DNA from: an uncultured Clostridia bacterium
Lineage (GTDB): Bacteria; Bacillota; Clostridia; Christensenellales; UBA1242
Reading direction: 5' to 3'
Assembly: GCA_944383405.1 (NCBI GenBank)
Contig: CALWPL010000010.1
Coordinates: 1 to 38,893, forward strand
DNA length: 38,893 nt
This document shows positions 7,032-14,955 of this stretch, in pieces. Position 1 is the first letter of the stretch; each line of letters begins with the position of its first letter. The notes under the pieces are model-generated. The model saw only the letters and a program-made list of their open reading frames with translations. It made no database searches and was not told where the DNA came from. Position numbers and translations under genes: made by a program.

Positions 7032-8826
7032 TTGGATAAATGATTTTATTGATAAAGTAAACAAATATCCATCAAGATATAATAAGTGTATTAAAAATCA
7101 ATGCAGACTTATTAAGGAATTGCTATCAAGAAAAGATATTGAATACAAAGAAACTGACCCTATTGCCTTTGAAGAATTTTGTCGATTATTTACACATCAA
7201 AAGGGAGATTGGGCAGGAAAGCCTTTTGAACTTGACGATGTTCAAAAATTTGCTGTTGCTTGTGTTATGGGTATAAAATATTATGATAGCAAATACAATA
7301 TGTGGTTGAGATATTTTAGACATTTTAATTTATTTGTTGCAAGAAAGTGGGGAAAGTCATTTTTTGCAAGTGCATTTATATTATGGTTTTTGAAACTTGA
7401 TAGAGAAAATGGAGCAGAAGTTAAAATAATTGCAGAGAATAAAGAGCAATCTTCAAGGTTATTTAAAACTGTGTGGGCATCAGTAAAGACAAATCCTATT
7501 TTAATGAAGTATTTTAAAAAGAGATACAATAAAGACACTTGTGCTGATGAGATTTATTGTAAAGATGAAAAAGGAATGGATTGTGTTTTTACTTATGAAA
7601 GCGGAAGAACACTTGGACACGATGGCGACTCAAATAATTTAATTGTTTGTGATGAGGCAGAAGAGGTTACAAAATTTGAGCAATATGAAAGTAAAGTAAC
7701 AGGTCAAGGAGCAAGAAAACAGCCACTTGCACTTGTTATAAGCACCGCTGGAATATTGCCAGATAGTTTATATGAAAAACTTTATAATAGAAATAATGAA
7801 TATTTGAATAAGAAAAAATATCCAAAAGATTGTAAAGTGTTTTCGTTAATGTTTGGTGTGGATTTTGAAGATAGTATAGAAGATGTATCAAAATGGATAA
7901 AAGCAAATCCTGCACTTATAGATTATAATAGACCTAATTTAGATTATTTAAAATCACAATATGAAAATGCAAAAGATGACCCTGTCGCATTAGCAAGTTT
8001 TGTTGCTAAACATTTGAATAGACAAGTAGGTGCTATATCTTCCTATTATAACTTACAAACAATCAAAGACTGTATGCAAGAAGTTACAAAAGAAATGTTC
8101 TATGACACATATGCTACTGGCGGAGTTGATTTATCATCCACAACAGATTTATGCTGTGCCACAGCCAAGATATTGCTTGAAAATGGAAAGTCGATTATTT
8201 TACAAGCATACTTCATAGCCAGTGAATGTATGGAACGAAACAGCAAGAAAGACCGACAAGATTATAAAATATTTGTTGATATGAATACTGAAAACGAAAT
8301 CACTGCTCATTTGGTTATAGTGACGCAAGGAACAACAGTTGATTATAGAGCAGTAACAAGATGGTTTGTTGATTTGCGTGATAACTATAAAATAAACTTT
8401 TTAAAAATTGGTTATGACAAAGCAATGGCGAACTATTGGATTGCTGATATGGTTGATAATGGTTTTACACACGAAAAAGTTGAGTTTGATAAAAATAATC
8501 GTGTTGAAAGCAGAGATGATGGAGTGCTTACACCTTGCTATCAGGGCAAAGGACTTGATGAGGCAATAAGACTGTCAAGGACATTATTTGAATTACACAA
8601 ATATATTATTGATAAAGATAATAAACTATTGCCTTATTGTTTTTGGAATGTTAAGGTAACAGCTGATAGTGATAATAAGTTGAGTGTTAATAAACTAAAA
8701 TCAAATGGACATATTGATGGTTGCGTTGGATTATTTAACAGTGAAGTTGCTTATAAACGAGCAAAAGAAATATACCAAGATGGAACTATTGGTTATTTAT
8801 TTGAAGAAAAAAGAGAAGAAAATTAA
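7024..8826 (+). CDS. terL: Terminase large subunit
   Basis: This 600-residue packaging ATPase/nuclease starts at a TTG behind AAGGAGGGAATAATAA, with MISWINDFIDK typical of the family opening. Walker A is ARKWGKS at 106-112 and Walker B LIVCDEAEE at 206-214. The RNase-H-like nuclease begins with GGVDLSSTTDLC (D369), and its last acidic site is in NGHIDGCVGLF near 571. It pumps DNA into the prohead and cuts it, together with the small subunit and probably the HNH protein. The rare TTG start and the overlap with the homing endonuclease suggest the insertion changed its original upstream context. Confidence 0.95.
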   Translation: MISWINDFIDKVNKYPSRYNKCIKNQCRLIKELLSRKDIEYKETDPIAFEEFCRLFTHQKGDWAGKPFELDDVQKFAVACVMGIKYYDSKYNMWLRYFRHFNLFVARKWGKSFFASAFILWFLKLDRENGAEVKIIAENKEQSSRLFKTVWASVKTNPILMKYFKKRYNKDTCADEIYCKDEKGMDCVFTYESGRTLGHDGDSNNLIVCDEAEEVTKFEQYESKVTGQGARKQPLALVISTAGILPDSLYEKLYNRNNEYLNKKKYPKDCKVFSLMFGVDFEDSIEDVSKWIKANPALIDYNRPNLDYLKSQYENAKDDPVALASFVAKHLNRQVGAISSYYNLQTIKDCMQEVTKEMFYDTYATGGVDLSSTTDLCCATAKILLENGKSIILQAYFIASECMERNSKKDRQDYKIFVDMNTENEITAHLVIVTQGTTVDYRAVTRWFVDLRDNYKINFLKIGYDKAMANYWIADMVDNGFTHEKVEFDKNNRVESRDDGVLTPCYQGKGLDEAIRLSRTLFELHKYIIDKDNKLLPYCFWNVKVTADSDNKLSVNKLKSNGHIDGCVGLFNSEVAYKRAKEIYQDGTIGYLFEEKREEN

Positions 8827-8837
8827 AAAAAATATGT

Positions 8838-8876
8838 CATATTTGTTTGACAAATATAAGCAAAATATGTTATAGA
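8838..8876 (+). promoter_or_regulatory. Promoter upstream of the portal gene
   Basis: TTGACA at 8847-8852 and TATAGA at 8871-8876 are separated by 18 bp. The 15-mer CATATTTGTTTGACA (8838-8852) is identical to the one at 915-929, which also has an 18-bp spacer. It would start the head-gene transcript in the gap before portal. Confidence 0.7.
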
Positions 8877-8897
8877 AAAAAATAAATGGGGTGTTAA

Positions 8898-10229
8898 ATG
8901 GGAGTTTTAGATTTTTTTAAAAAGACATTTAACAGACGGAAAAAAGATAAGTTTGGTGCAGAAGTTCGAAGTGTTATTCAAAATTATTATGGTAGCAATT
9001 ATCAATATTTTGTTTGGAATTATGCAAATCAAATTTATAACATTCCTGAAGTAAGGTCTGCGATTGAGAAAATCAGTGATATTTTTAGTTCGATGCCAAT
9101 ATTTCATCGAGTAACTGACAAAAGTGGGTATTCTGTTTATAAAGATGACCCTACAATTCGAGTTTTAACCTACAAACCAAATCCTGCACAGAATGGAACA
9201 CAATTCATAAAAGAAGCAGTAACAAGATTATTGCTTGATAACAATGTTTTTATTGAGCCTTTGTTTGATACCAGAAGTGGAGCATTAAGAAGCATATATG
9301 TTATTCCATCGCAGTATTTTAGAATGGAATTATCATCAAACTTGTCAAGTGCTTATGTTCAATTTCTTGATGCAAAAAACAATCCAACAACTAGATATAA
9401 CCTTGATGACATAATTTATATCAGTAGATTTTGCTCGTTGTTTGGAAGTGGTGAAAATAAACTTGGACTTTATGAAACAGTGCTTAAAAGTTTAGCAGAG
9501 CAAATAGTAAATGTTGCTAATCCAAATAAGCCAAGAGCAATTCTTCAAAGCAATCAAAATGGTCAAGGACAACTCAAAGAAAAAGACAAGAAAGGAACAA
9601 TGGAGAGTGTAAGAGCCAACTTTGCAGACAATGTTCAAGGGCTTGTTTACTTTGACAAGATGTGGACAGTTACACCAATTAACTGGACAGAGAACGAAGT
9701 CAACCAAGCACTTATGCAACTTATAATCAATATTGTTTATAATTATTTTGGTATCAACGAAAACATTATGAACAATAAAGGCACTGAAATTGAAATGGCA
9801 ATGTTTGTAAACACAACAATAAAACCACTTGCATTACAATTTGAGAAAGAGTTTACTAATAAACTATTTACTGAAAATGAGTATTATTTTGGACATAGAA
9901 TTGAATTTGATTACCAGCCATTACTAACAACGACAATGGCATCTAAAACTTCATTAGCACAAACAGGTTTAAGAAATGGTTTCTTTAATATTGATGAAGT
10001 TCGTGAGCAATTTGGTTATAGTCCTTTGCCAAATGGATTAGGGCAAGTATATAGAACGAGTGCCGACCTTGTTAACATAGAAATAGTAGATGATTACGAA
10101 CTTGGCAAGGTTGGGCAGACACCTGAACAGGTATCAACAGTAGAAAATGTTTCACATGAAACATTGGAAACTGAAGATATAAATCAACAAAAGGAGGTTA
10201 ATGATGGAACAAGTCAACAAACGCAGTGA
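8898..10229 (+). CDS. Portal protein, HK97 family
   Basis: A 443-residue portal protein of the HK97 (SPP1-unlike) type: MGVLDFFKKTFNRRKKD start, IPEVRSAIEKISDIFSSMP (about 50-68), LLLDNNVFIEPLFD (about 108-121), and FFNIDEVREQFGYSPLPNG near 375, characteristic of the C-terminal clip and crown region. It forms the dodecameric ring through which DNA enters and to which the neck attaches. The C-terminal 40 residues are Glu/Gln/Thr-rich and probably disordered; they overlap the protease start. The ribosome site is GGGGTGTTAA. Confidence 0.92.
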   Translation: MGVLDFFKKTFNRRKKDKFGAEVRSVIQNYYGSNYQYFVWNYANQIYNIPEVRSAIEKISDIFSSMPIFHRVTDKSGYSVYKDDPTIRVLTYKPNPAQNGTQFIKEAVTRLLLDNNVFIEPLFDTRSGALRSIYVIPSQYFRMELSSNLSSAYVQFLDAKNNPTTRYNLDDIIYISRFCSLFGSGENKLGLYETVLKSLAEQIVNVANPNKPRAILQSNQNGQGQLKEKDKKGTMESVRANFADNVQGLVYFDKMWTVTPINWTENEVNQALMQLIINIVYNYFGINENIMNNKGTEIEMAMFVNTTIKPLALQFEKEFTNKLFTENEYYFGHRIEFDYQPLLTTTMASKTSLAQTGLRNGFFNIDEVREQFGYSPLPNGLGQVYRTSADLVNIEIVDDYELGKVGQTPEQVSTVENVSHETLETEDINQQKEVNDGTSQQTQ

Positions 10230-10833
10230 GTATAGACCCTGTAAGATTGAAACACGAGTTGATGAAAAGCAAGAAGGCGGAAAAAAGTTAGTATTGCGTG
10301 GATATCCAATTCTGTTTAATACTGAAACAAATATCTATGACTTTTGGTATGGGGAAGTCCGAGAAACGATACTCCCAACAGCATTGAATGGCACTGATTT
10401 GACAGATGTTTATTTGATTACAGGACACAATATTGAACCTGACAAAGTCCTTGGTCGTAACAATGTAAATATGCGAATGGAAGTTGATGATACTGGTTTA
10501 TTCTTTGAATGTCAATTGCCAAATACACAACTTGCAAGAGATATTTACAATTTGATTGAAGAAGGAATTGTTGATGGTATGTCTTTTGGATTTACTTGCA
10601 GTGATGAAGTAAATGAAACAACAAAGACAAGAACTATTACTCATATTGATGAATTGTTCGAGGTCACAATTACTCCATTCCCTGCTTATAAGGAAGCAAG
10701 TGTTATTGTTCAAAAGCAACGCACACAAGAAGAAAAAGAAAGACAAGCAAAAGAACAAGAAGAAGCACAAGCACAAGAACAGGCAGAGAAAGAACAAAAA
10801 ATTAAAAATCTGGAGGAACTGTTAAATGACTAG
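10201..10833 (+). CDS. Prohead protease, HK97 family (peptidase U35)
   Basis: A 210-residue protein starting at one of two tandem ATGs (10201 or 10204) behind AAAGGAGGTTA, inside the end of portal. The protease fold shows in LRGYPILFNTET, the catalytic-region His in LITGHNIEPDKVLGR (about 80), the Ser in IVDGMSFGF (about 126-134) and ITPFPAYKEASV near 160. It cleaves the capsid N-terminal delta domain during head maturation. The last 35 residues form a very charged Gln/Glu/Lys helix. It overlaps the capsid start by eight bases. Confidence 0.9.
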   Translation: MMEQVNKRSEYRPCKIETRVDEKQEGGKKLVLRGYPILFNTETNIYDFWYGEVRETILPTALNGTDLTDVYLITGHNIEPDKVLGRNNVNMRMEVDDTGLFFECQLPNTQLARDIYNLIEEGIVDGMSFGFTCSDEVNETTKTRTITHIDELFEVTITPFPAYKEASVIVQKQRTQEEKERQAKEQEEAQAQEQAEKEQKIKNLEELLND

Positions 10834-12058
10834 TGGAATTCAAGAATTGCGTGATTTGAATTTAGAGTTAACATCTTTAAAGGCAAGAAAAGACGCAATC
10901 AAAAAACAGCTTGAAGAGCATAGAGATAGTTTTACTGATGAACAAATTGCATCTTCAACCAAAGAAGCAACCGAAATCAGAGATAAAATTTCTGCACTTC
11001 AAGAAAAAATTAAATTGGCAGAAGAAAAAGCCGAACAAGAAAATAGAAATAGAGGAGAAATTAAAATAATGGAAAATGAAAACAAAAAAGTTGACATTAG
11101 AACTGCTTTCGCAAAATATGTATTGTTTGAAAGCACAAAAGGTCAAAGAAAAGACGCTGCACTTACAGATGCTGAATACAGAGCATTGGGAGTAGCAACA
11201 ACTACAACATCTGAAACATATACAGCTCCATCAGCTAGTGAAGATGGTATTAACAATGGTGGACTTTTTATTCCACAATCTGTTATGCTTGACATTTTGA
11301 GAGAAGAAACTGTTGATAGCCCTATTTATAATGATGTTGTTACAACTGCAATTAAGGGCAAAGTTAAATTCCCTTATATGATTAGCAAATCAGGAGCAAA
11401 AGTTAAAGCCGAACTTTCTGATACTGAAAACGAGAGTGTTAAATGGGATATTCTCAATGGTGCTACAGGTAACTATACCGACAGCATTGTTATTACTTTT
11501 GAAGAAGAAGCAATGGCAATCGAAGAGTTTACTGACTATTTGATTGAACTTATTGGACAGTCAATGAGAGAATTGCTCATCAGTGATTATATTTATGGAA
11601 GTGGAACAGGCGACCATGTGAAAGGCATTACAACAGGAGCAATCGATGGTTCTTACGCAAATGGTTCAACAGACTATCTTGCAGCATTAGAAAGTGCTAT
11701 TGCTAAACTTCCAGTGAAGAAAAGAGCAGGAGCCAAAATTTATCTTGCAAGCAACATTTTTGATGCTATTACATTTACAAAAGATAAGAATGGAAATTAT
11801 ATTCTTCCAGTTCTTAATGGCGGTGGTTTCTCAAGATTGTCAGCATTCCCAGTTGCAATGGATGTAAACCTTAATGCAGGTGAATTTGTTATTGGTAATG
11901 TTTCAAAATGGTATAAAGCAAATGTTAACAAGCCTATGGAACTTGGTGTTGATGTTTCTAACCAAAAGAGAATTAAAACCTATACAACTCACATGATGGT
12001 TACTGCTACTCCTGTTCCAAATTCATTTGTTTATGGAAAAGAAACAGTAGGAGGCTAA
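10826..12058 (+). CDS. Major capsid protein, HK97 fold
   Basis: A 410-residue capsid protein. Residues 1-75 are a charged coiled coil (LTSLKARKDAIKKQLEEH and EIRDKISALQEKIKLAEEK), the scaffolding delta domain expected to be removed by the upstream protease. The capsid body follows from about residue 115, with GGLFIPQSVMLDILREE, the VKFPYMISKS loop and C-terminal MMVTATPVPNSFVYG. Gene order portal-protease-capsid is classical. The start overlaps the protease end and has GGAGG 10 bases upstream. Confidence 0.93.
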   Translation: MTSGIQELRDLNLELTSLKARKDAIKKQLEEHRDSFTDEQIASSTKEATEIRDKISALQEKIKLAEEKAEQENRNRGEIKIMENENKKVDIRTAFAKYVLFESTKGQRKDAALTDAEYRALGVATTTTSETYTAPSASEDGINNGGLFIPQSVMLDILREETVDSPIYNDVVTTAIKGKVKFPYMISKSGAKVKAELSDTENESVKWDILNGATGNYTDSIVITFEEEAMAIEEFTDYLIELIGQSMRELLISDYIYGSGTGDHVKGITTGAIDGSYANGSTDYLAALESAIAKLPVKKRAGAKIYLASNIFDAITFTKDKNGNYILPVLNGGGFSRLSAFPVAMDVNLNAGEFVIGNVSKWYKANVNKPMELGVDVSNQKRIKTYTTHMMVTATPVPNSFVYGKETVGG

Positions 12059-12086
12059 TTAACGAAAATAATAAAGGAGGCATAAA

Positions 12087-12407
12087 ATGATTAGTGATGA
12101 CTTATATAAACAACTGCTTGCAAAGTTCAAAAAATCAATAGGTGATATGGACACTGAAACTAATCCAGAAGATGATTATTATAAACAATTCATTTTAATG
12201 GCTTATGCAGATTTAGTTAGTGATGATATATCTGAAGAACAGCTTGAAAGTGAACTTGGTCAATCACTAATCGTGTTATATGCCGAGCAACGAATGAATG
12301 GTGTTGATATTGCAAATGATAAAACTATTGAACTTTTGAGAAATAAGCTGTCTTTGATTAGCAAGGGAGATAATTTTTATTATAAAAGTAAAAGGTTTTT
12401 GAAATGA
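12087..12407 (+). CDS. Head-tail connector (adaptor), gp6-like
   Basis: A 106-residue mostly helical acidic protein, first after the capsid gene, with ribosome site AAAGGAGGCATAAA. Position, length and pattern (a helix with DYYKQFILMAYADLVSD, then LIVLYAEQRMNG and a terminal LLRNKLSLI) match the DNA-packaging/head-tail adaptor family that docks under the portal. It overlaps the next gene by ATGA. The assignment rests mainly on gene order plus helical pattern. Confidence 0.75.
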   Translation: MISDDLYKQLLAKFKKSIGDMDTETNPEDDYYKQFILMAYADLVSDDISEEQLESELGQSLIVLYAEQRMNGVDIANDKTIELLRNKLSLISKGDNFYYKSKRFLK

Positions 12408-12760
12408 TAAGTAAAAAAAAGTTGATTTTATTGTGTGATTTTGAAAGCACGGTTGATTATGAAACAGGAAATCGAGTAAAGAAAGTAGTTAATGCTCGTA
12501 AAGTTATTGGCAGTAAAGAATTAGTTGGTGTAAATACGCAAATTCTTTCACAGCTTCAAAATATGACTTTTAGTTATTCGATTGTTATTGATAGAATGTT
12601 TTATAATGACCAAAAATATCTTTATATTGATGGCAAAGTGTATGTTATTAGTAGCATAGCACCAGCATCAAAAGACAAAGATTGCAAATTAAATGTATCT
12701 GTTTTAGATGACAAAGATATTGAAAATGCGATAAAGGAGTATTTGGAAAATGATATATAA
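12404..12760 (+). CDS. Head closure / stopper protein
   Basis: A 118-residue beta-rich protein with strands such as KLILLCDFESTVDY, FSYSIVIDRMFY and KYLYIDGKVYVISSI, matching small head-closure proteins (SPP1 gp16-like). It follows the adaptor with a 4-bp overlap and overlaps the next gene by 11 bp. It would cap the connector and keep DNA in the head before tail joining. The call is from gene order, size and strand pattern. Confidence 0.7.
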   Translation: MISKKKLILLCDFESTVDYETGNRVKKVVNARKVIGSKELVGVNTQILSQLQNMTFSYSIVIDRMFYNDQKYLYIDGKVYVISSIAPASKDKDCKLNVSVLDDKDIENAIKEYLENDI

Positions 12761-13160
12761 CGAAGAACCGATTGACGCATTGTGGGATATAACAAGAGGG
12801 TTAATGTTTAATGCTGATGGAACATTGAAAAGTGATGGTATTAAAATCTACCGTGAAGCAATGACCGAAGAAGCAAACGATGTGCCTGATAGTTATATTC
12901 AATTAAGAAGTCAAATAACAGATACAACAAGCACTTATGGTGATGGTAAAAGTCAAATTCGTAGTGCTGATTGCGATATTATGCTTATTTCAAAAGGTTA
13001 TGCAGAAGATACGAACGATTTACACAATATCAACAAAAAGAAAATAAGACAACACCTTAAAGCACAAGAAGTTCCATATCAAGAGTTTAATGTTGGATAT
13101 GATGCAACAAACAATTCAACACAACATACATTCACAACAACGGTGTATTATTATGGCTAG
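12750..13160 (+). CDS. Putative tail terminator / neck protein
   Basis: A 136-residue protein with a TFTTTVYYYG C-terminus and a central ADCDIMLISKG strand, similar to tail terminator and neck proteins of siphoviruses. It lies before the HK97-gp10-like gene rather than after it, the reverse of the most common order, so the two functions could be swapped between these genes. It starts at an ATG with AAAGGAGTATTTGGAAA upstream and overlaps both neighbours. Confidence 0.6.
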   Translation: MIYNEEPIDALWDITRGLMFNADGTLKSDGIKIYREAMTEEANDVPDSYIQLRSQITDTTSTYGDGKSQIRSADCDIMLISKGYAEDTNDLHNINKKKIRQHLKAQEVPYQEFNVGYDATNNSTQHTFTTTVYYYG

Positions 13161-13551
13161 AAAGACAAAAAGTGGGAAACATCAACTAAACTTATATGAT
13201 GAATTAAAAGACATACTTGATGAGTATAGTGAGGAACTATATGCGAATAAAGAAGAAGCACTTGATGCAGCATCAGATTTTCTTGTAAGTCAACTTGAAG
13301 CAAATAGTCCTGTGAGAACTGGTAAATTAAAAGAGAGTTGGTTAAGAACTGATAAATATACAGGCGTTAGGTATGTTGGTAATTCATCAGTTGGAAGCAA
13401 TAATAAGTATGGTTATGGAATACCACTAACAAATTTATTAGAGTTTGGCAAAAAAGGGCATCCTTTTATTAGGAAAACTTTTGAGCAAAACAAAGAACGA
13501 ATAATTGACATTATTAAAGGAGGATTAGAAAACGATGGCAACTCCAAGTAA
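13153..13551 (+). CDS. HK97 gp10-like tail completion protein
   Basis: The best start is the ATG at 13153 (MARKTKSGKHQ), overlapping the previous stop; an upstream in-frame start would add residues out of a coding frame already in use. The 132-residue product has the family signature: a helix with AASDFLVSQLEANSPVRTGKL (about 42-62, PVRTGKLKESW being the hallmark) and the C-terminal LLEFGKKGHPFIRKTFEQN. These proteins complete the neck or tail top in HK97-like siphoviruses. Confidence 0.85.
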   Translation: MARKTKSGKHQLNLYDELKDILDEYSEELYANKEEALDAASDFLVSQLEANSPVRTGKLKESWLRTDKYTGVRYVGNSSVGSNNKYGYGIPLTNLLEFGKKGHPFIRKTFEQNKERIIDIIKGGLENDGNSK

Positions 13552-14152
13552 GACAGGAAAGACACTTATTCAATACAACTGCAAAAATGGTGTTTATTCA
13601 CTAGATGGAACTGAGGTAGAACCATTGACATTCTTGTCGAGCATTACTACCGACAAAAACACTACATCAACTGACTTGTATGGTGATGGCGAATTGCAGG
13701 TAACATTGTTAAACGATAGGGGTAGCACTGGAACACTTGAAATGACCGCTCGCGACCAAGAGTTTGAGGTAGCACTTGGATTTATGCAAGAACTTTCAAA
13801 TGGTATGGGTGAAGTTCAAGTTGTTCAAAATAAAACCATTTCTATTGGTTTTGAATCATACTATATGGGCAATGATGGTGTTCAAAAGACTAAAAAAGTA
13901 TGGTTCTTGGGTGTGAATGTTAGTCCAGCTGGCGAAACACTTTCACAAAACACTGACGCAATCAATAACACAACTGCAAGTTATCCTATTACAATTAAAG
14001 GGGTTAACTTGAAAGCTACAGGCGGAACAAGTGATTATGTTGATGCAAACGGAAATACAAAGAAAGTATTTAAGATATCAAGTGTTCCAACAGACGCTGG
14101 ATATGCAACATTCCTTGACAGTGTTCCAACACCAACACAAAAAACTGAATAA
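13535..14152 (+). CDS. Major tail protein
   Basis: A 205-residue tail tube protein of the phi13/TP901-like type. It has SLDGTEVEPLTFLSSITTD near residues 20-40, followed by strands with TSTDLYGDGELQ and a DAINNTTASYPITIKGV segment near 150 typical of the tube fold. It polymerises around the tape measure to form the tail tube. The start lies inside the gp10-like gene behind AAAGGAGGATTAGAAAACG. A strong hairpin terminator follows directly, as expected for a highly expressed gene. Confidence 0.88.
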   Translation: MATPSKTGKTLIQYNCKNGVYSLDGTEVEPLTFLSSITTDKNTTSTDLYGDGELQVTLLNDRGSTGTLEMTARDQEFEVALGFMQELSNGMGEVQVVQNKTISIGFESYYMGNDGVQKTKKVWFLGVNVSPAGETLSQNTDAINNTTASYPITIKGVNLKATGGTSDYVDANGNTKKVFKISSVPTDAGYATFLDSVPTPTQKTE

Positions 14153-14159
14153 TATAAAT

Positions 14160-14186
14160 AAAGCATAGGCTAATGCTTATGCTTTT
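14160..14186 (+). terminator. Hairpin terminator after the major tail protein
   Basis: AAAGCATAGGC (14160-14170) pairs with GCTTATGCTTT (14175-14185) over 11 bp with one G-U pair, loop TAAT. The T run is short (TTTT then ATGC), so it is likely partial, reducing expression of the chaperone and tape-measure genes relative to the tail tube. Confidence 0.65.
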
Positions 14187-14188
14187 AT

Positions 14189-14259
14189 GCAGTGTTAGTT
14201 TAAAAGATAAAACAAGTTGGCTATCTCAATTTATGCAGGTTCAAATCCAGCACATTGCA
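14189..14259 (+). tRNA. tRNA-like cloverleaf, anticodon uncertain (TAT or CTA)
   Basis: A 71-nt cloverleaf can be drawn. The acceptor is GCAGTGT (14189-14195) with ACATTGC (14252-14258), 7 bp with one G-U. The D stem is GTTT/AAAC (14198-14201, 14210-14213). The anticodon stem is AGTTG/CAATT (14215-14219, 14227-14231), and the T arm is GCAGG-TTCAAAT-CCAGC with one A-A mismatch. GGTTCAAATCC is a perfect T-arm consensus. Defects are a D loop with only GA instead of GG, a 3-nt variable region, C instead of T at position 33, a pyrimidine at 37 and no encoded CCA. A 7-nt loop gives TAT. It may be decayed, or a tRNA mimic between two tail genes. Confidence 0.5.
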
Positions 14260-14294
14260 CAATTTACTTTTTAGATAGCAAAAAGGAGAATAAA

Positions 14295-14666
14295 ATGAAA
14301 GTAGAATTGCATACGCAAACAAAAGAGATTAAAGATGGGAAACTTGAAAAGAAACAAGGAACTTTTACTGCCGACCTTGATATGAGTTTAGCAAGTCAAA
14401 TAAGATTTGAAGCAAAGTTCCCAGATTTAGCACAAAGAGAAGATTTATACAATTATTCAAAACGAATTAGTGAAATAAAAGAAATGTCAGCACCTGTTTT
14501 GATTAGCAAAATGAAAATGCTATATTGCTGGTTTGACACTGATGTTAGTTTTGTTGACTTCTTAAAGTTATTTGATTTGACGGATGAAGAATATGTAAAA
14601 AGACTAACAAATGAAATTAAAACAGTATTTGATTTGGTGATGGATGGTTCGGCTGAAAAAAACTAA
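14295..14666 (+). CDS. Tail assembly chaperone (gpG-like)
   Basis: Starts at the ATG behind AAAAAGGAGAATAAA; an open frame further upstream overlaps the tRNA-like element and has no ribosome site. The 123-residue product is rich in charged helices and has no membrane segment, as usual for the small chaperone between major tail protein and tape measure. It ends at TAA directly after the slippery run A-AAA-AAC, so part of the ribosomes should shift into the following frame and make the longer gpGT form. It binds tape measure protein during tail assembly. Confidence 0.85.
   Translation: MKVELHTQTKEIKDGKLEKKQGTFTADLDMSLASQIRFEAKFPDLAQREDLYNYSKRISEIKEMSAPVLISKMKMLYCWFDTDVSFVDFLKLFDLTDEEYVKRLTNEIKTVFDLVMDGSAEKN
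14657..14663 (+). promoter_or_regulatory. -1 ribosomal frameshift site AAAAAAC
   Basis: The heptamer A AAA AAC is in the correct phase at the very end of the gpG frame, followed immediately by the TAA stop. A -1 slip gives CTA ATC GAG..., which is in frame with the downstream open frame to 14944. This is the classical gpG/gpGT arrangement conserved in long-tailed phages. Confidence 0.85.
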
Positions 14667-14944
14667 TCGAGCATAGTAGGTTGATGGTCAATATTTATAA
14701 ACAAATACCAAATACACAAAAGCCACAATTTACTATGCCATTAAGTTTAAGAATTATAAAAGAAGCAAGTGAGAGCGGAATTGATTGGAAATGTTTGCAT
14801 ATTGCCGATTTATTTAGTATAATATATTCAATAAGAATAGATAATGCAAAACAATACTTAGAACAAAAACGACAAGAAAGAATGCACAAACGAGGTATAG
14901 CAGAGATAAGACAAGCAAACGAACAAGATTTTGATAATTTATAA
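14663..14944 (+). CDS. Tail chaperone frameshift extension (gpT part of gpGT)
   Basis: Counted from the slip point the extension encodes 93 residues. It could also start independently at TTG/ATG 14681/14684, but no good ribosome site is present there, so the fusion with the upstream chaperone is more likely (about 216 residues in total). The C-terminus is a charged helix (YLEQKRQERMHKRGIAEIRQ). In lambda-type tails the T domain recruits the tail tube protein while the G domain coats the tape measure. The tape measure gene follows after 11 bases. Confidence 0.8.
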   Translation, partial: LIEHSRLMVNIYKQIPNTQKPQFTMPLSLRIIKEASESGIDWKCLHIADLFSIIYSIRIDNAKQYLEQKRQERMHKRGIAEIRQANEQDFDNL

Positions 14945-14955
14945 AGGAGGTATAT

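Noticed and set aside
14217..14294. Upstream extension of the tail chaperone (MAISIYAGSNPAH...)
   Set aside because: The extension uses a TTG inside the tRNA-like element and has no ribosome site, whereas ATG 14295 has AAAAAGGAG at good spacing.
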